Origin: Deinococcus sp.
GTDB taxonomy: Bacteria > Deinococcota > Deinococci > Deinococcales > Deinococcaceae
Length of the DNA stretch: 14,571 nucleotides
Direction of reading: 5' to 3'
Assembly (NCBI RefSeq): GCF_018260405.1
Contig: NZ_JAGLBG010000064.1
Location: 1 to 14,571 of the forward strand
Positions 12,915 through 14,571 of this stretch are shown piece by piece. Numbering within the stretch: the stretch's first letter is position 1; every line of letters starts with the position of its first letter. Position numbers and translations under genes: made by a program. The notes below the pieces were generated by a model. That model saw only the letters and a program-made list of their open reading frames with translations. It was not told the DNA's origin and did not search any database.

Positions 12915-13937
12915 ATGCTGAATTTCATCCTCAGACGTCTTGCCCAGATTCCGCTGGTCATGCTGGTGCTGTCCGTACTGGTCATCGGCATGACCCAGTT
13001 GCTTTCGCCGGAAGACCGCGCCGCGCCGTATGCCCAGAACGAGCGGCAGGCCGACCGCATCGAGCAGATTATCAAGCAGCGCGGACTCGACCAGCCCTTT
13101 GCCACCCAGTACCGCCGCTGGTTTACGGCGGCCATTCACGGCGACCTGGGCTATTCCAAGACCAGCCAGCTCTCGGTGGTCGATACCATCAAAGACCGGA
13201 TGCCCAACACGGTCGAATTGACCTTTTTTGCCGCGCTGCCGATTATTCTGCTTTCGGTGTGGCTGGGCACCCTGAGCGCCCTGCACAAGGACGACTGGCG
13301 CGACCAGACCGTGCGCGTGCTGGTGGTCTTTGGCTACAGCCTGCCCACCTTCGTGCTGGGCATCGTGCTGCTGGCAGTATTCTACGGCTACCTGGGCTGG
13401 ATGCCGGGGCCGGGGCAGGCCGACACGAGCAACACTTTCGCGCTGATGGCCCTGAAACGGATCACCGGGTTCAAGATTCTGGACGCTGCGTTGCAGGGCC
13501 AGTGGACGCTGGTAGGCGACATCCTGCGGCACCTGATTCTGCCCACCCTGACGCTGACCATTGTGCTGAGCGCCAACATCCTCAAGGCCATGCGGAACAA
13601 TATGCTTGAGGTGCTGAGCAGCGACTACGTGCGCACTGCCCGCGCCAAGGGACTGACAGAACGAACCGTGAACCTCAAGCACGCGCGGCGTAACGCCCTG
13701 CTGCCCATCGTGACACTCGGCGGCTTTTTGATTATCGGGCTGCTGGGCGGCTCGCTGATTACCGAAACCATCTTTAACTATCCGGGAATCGGGCTGTGGT
13801 TCATTGACTCGGCCAAGACTTTCGACCTCGGCGGGGTGCTGGGCTTCACGCTGCTGACCGCCCTAATCGTGGTGGTTATGAGCACGGTGGTCGACATCCT
13901 CTACGGCCTGATCGACCCGCGTGTGAGGTTCGAGTGA
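12915..13937 (+). CDS. ABC transporter permease, DppB/OppB family
   Basis: First of two membrane permeases forming the channel of the peptide importer. It has 340 residues. It has the classic MLNFILRRLAQIPLVMLVLS start (first helix), a periplasmic loop of about 70 residues, then five further helices. The cytoplasmic EAA loop is at about 233-265 (SDYVRTARAKGLTERTV then ARRNALLPIV), where the ATPase docks, followed by GGSLITETIFNYPGIGLW (about 278-295), and it ends in IDPRVRFE, the usual C-terminus. The start is the ATG at 12915; GGAG (12900-12903) lies 11 bases upstream, a little far. Its TGA overlaps the GTG start of the next permease (GTGA at 13934-13937). Confidence 0.93.
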   Translation: MLNFILRRLAQIPLVMLVLSVLVIGMTQLLSPEDRAAPYAQNERQADRIEQIIKQRGLDQPFATQYRRWFTAAIHGDLGYSKTSQLSVVDTIKDRMPNTVELTFFAALPIILLSVWLGTLSALHKDDWRDQTVRVLVVFGYSLPTFVLGIVLLAVFYGYLGWMPGPGQADTSNTFALMALKRITGFKILDAALQGQWTLVGDILRHLILPTLTLTIVLSANILKAMRNNMLEVLSSDYVRTARAKGLTERTVNLKHARRNALLPIVTLGGFLIIGLLGGSLITETIFNYPGIGLWFIDSAKTFDLGGVLGFTLLTALIVVVMSTVVDILYGLIDPRVRFE

Positions 13938-14571
13938 CCGCGCTTCCCGTGACTCGACCCCCTGCTGGGCCGCCCCGCCAGCCACGCTGGAGTACCTTCT
14001 GGCACAGCCCCGGCATTCGCAAACTGCGCCGTAACCGGCTGGCGATGACCGGGCTGTTCATCATGGTGCTGTTCGGGCTGGTCGCCCTGTTCGCGCCGCT
14101 GCTGGCCCGGCCCAGCGGCGACTGCCTGCGCGACCTGAACATGAACAGTGCCCGCCAGATTTATAACCCGCTGGGTGGGGCCTTCTGGCGCGGCATCCTG
14201 AGGCCGCCGAAAAGCTGTTACGCGGTGGAGCGCCCCAACTTCAGTCAGCGGCCCACGCCCGCGCGTGAAGTGACCGAGACCTTTGCCCCCTTCGGGCTGG
14301 TCGGCGGCTACAACATCTATTACGGCCTAATTTGGGGCACGCGCACCGCCCTGAAACTGTCGTTTATCATCGTGGGAATCACGGTGCTGATCGGGGTCAT
14401 TGTGGGGGCCATCAGCGGGTTTTACGGCGGCTGGATCGACAACCTGATTCAGAGGTTTATCGACGTGATCTTTGCCATGCCGGGGCTGGTGCTGACCATC
14501 GTTATTTTGACCATCATGCGCCGCAAGCTGCCCGGCATGGACCCGACCTGACCGATGATTTTCGCGTCGTG
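13934..14571 (+). pseudogene. ABC transporter permease, DppC/OppC family, in-frame stop at 14549-14551 and cut by the window edge
   Basis: Second permease of the importer. Residues 1-205 show the family N-terminal region: a short basic cytosolic part with KLRRNRLAMTG (about 30-40), helix 1 (41-57), an enlarged periplasmic loop (about 58-130, where DppC usually has a shorter one), GLIWGTRTALKLS, then helices 2 and 3 (about 140-165 and 172-195, including DVIFAMPGLVLTIVILTI). It then stops at TGA after MDPT, before the EAA loop needed for ATPase docking. Reading on in the same frame gives PMIFAS to the window edge, which looks like the start of the next helix. So a premature stop, not a natural C-terminus, is likely: a nonsense mutation or sequence error. 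The GTG start overlaps the previous permease's TGA, so the two are coupled. Confidence 0.75.

Noticed and set aside
12692..13682. Long frames on both strands (12692-13609 plus, 12867-13682 minus) over the first permease
   Set aside because: They are shadows of the DppB-type permease, which has a full EAA motif and helix pattern in its own frame.
1..14571. CRISPR array, tRNA, rRNA or insertion sequence
   Set aside because: No regularly spaced repeat-spacer pattern, cloverleaf, rRNA-like block or transposase frame was seen.

Overview
The window reads as chromosomal DNA of a high-GC bacterium, most likely Deinococcus or a close relative. Three things point there. Several genes have a TANNNT -10 box exactly 7 nt before the ATG, which is the leaderless layout common in Deinococcus. 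MqnA shows menaquinone is made by the futalosine route. The gene families are ordinary for a Deinococcus chromosome. The genus is an inference; there is no rRNA or other marker in the window.

Layout, left to right. A TPP riboswitch on the minus strand (49-151) leads into a thiamine-related gene that lies off the left edge. Divergent from it is a small exported protein of unknown function (240-761). Next comes a minus-strand series: lysS (lysyl-tRNA synthetase), a CAX-type Ca2+/H+ exchanger and a HAD hydrolase, transcribed right to left. The HAD gene carries an apparent one-base deletion near its 3' end. A short, charged 73-residue protein (4505-4726) diverges from lysS and ends in a clear intrinsic terminator. 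mqnA (minus) then diverges from a GNAT acetyltransferase. A tightly packed plus-strand cluster follows: YgfZ-type folate-binding protein, small membrane protein, DUF3006 protein, and a lipobox-bearing ComEC-like metallo-beta-lactamase-fold protein, with overlapping or nearly abutting genes. ddl (D-Ala-D-Ala ligase, minus) converges on that cluster. The right end is a dipeptide/oligopeptide ABC transporter: binding protein, a 358-bp gap with repeats and a strong hairpin, first permease, and second permease. The second permease stops in frame just before its EAA loop, 20 bases from the window edge.

Themes. Five starts (240, 2717, 4397, 5853, 6605) share TANNNT-N7-ATG; ddl has a looser variant with GTG. 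This pattern fixes start codons that would otherwise be ambiguous. The window also has two apparent gene disruptions (HAD, second permease) and several short tandem repeats (11, 13 and 15 bp). The disruptions may be real decay or sequence errors. The least described unit is the YgfZ / membrane / DUF3006 / exported MBL cluster. No tRNA, rRNA, CRISPR array or insertion sequence was seen.
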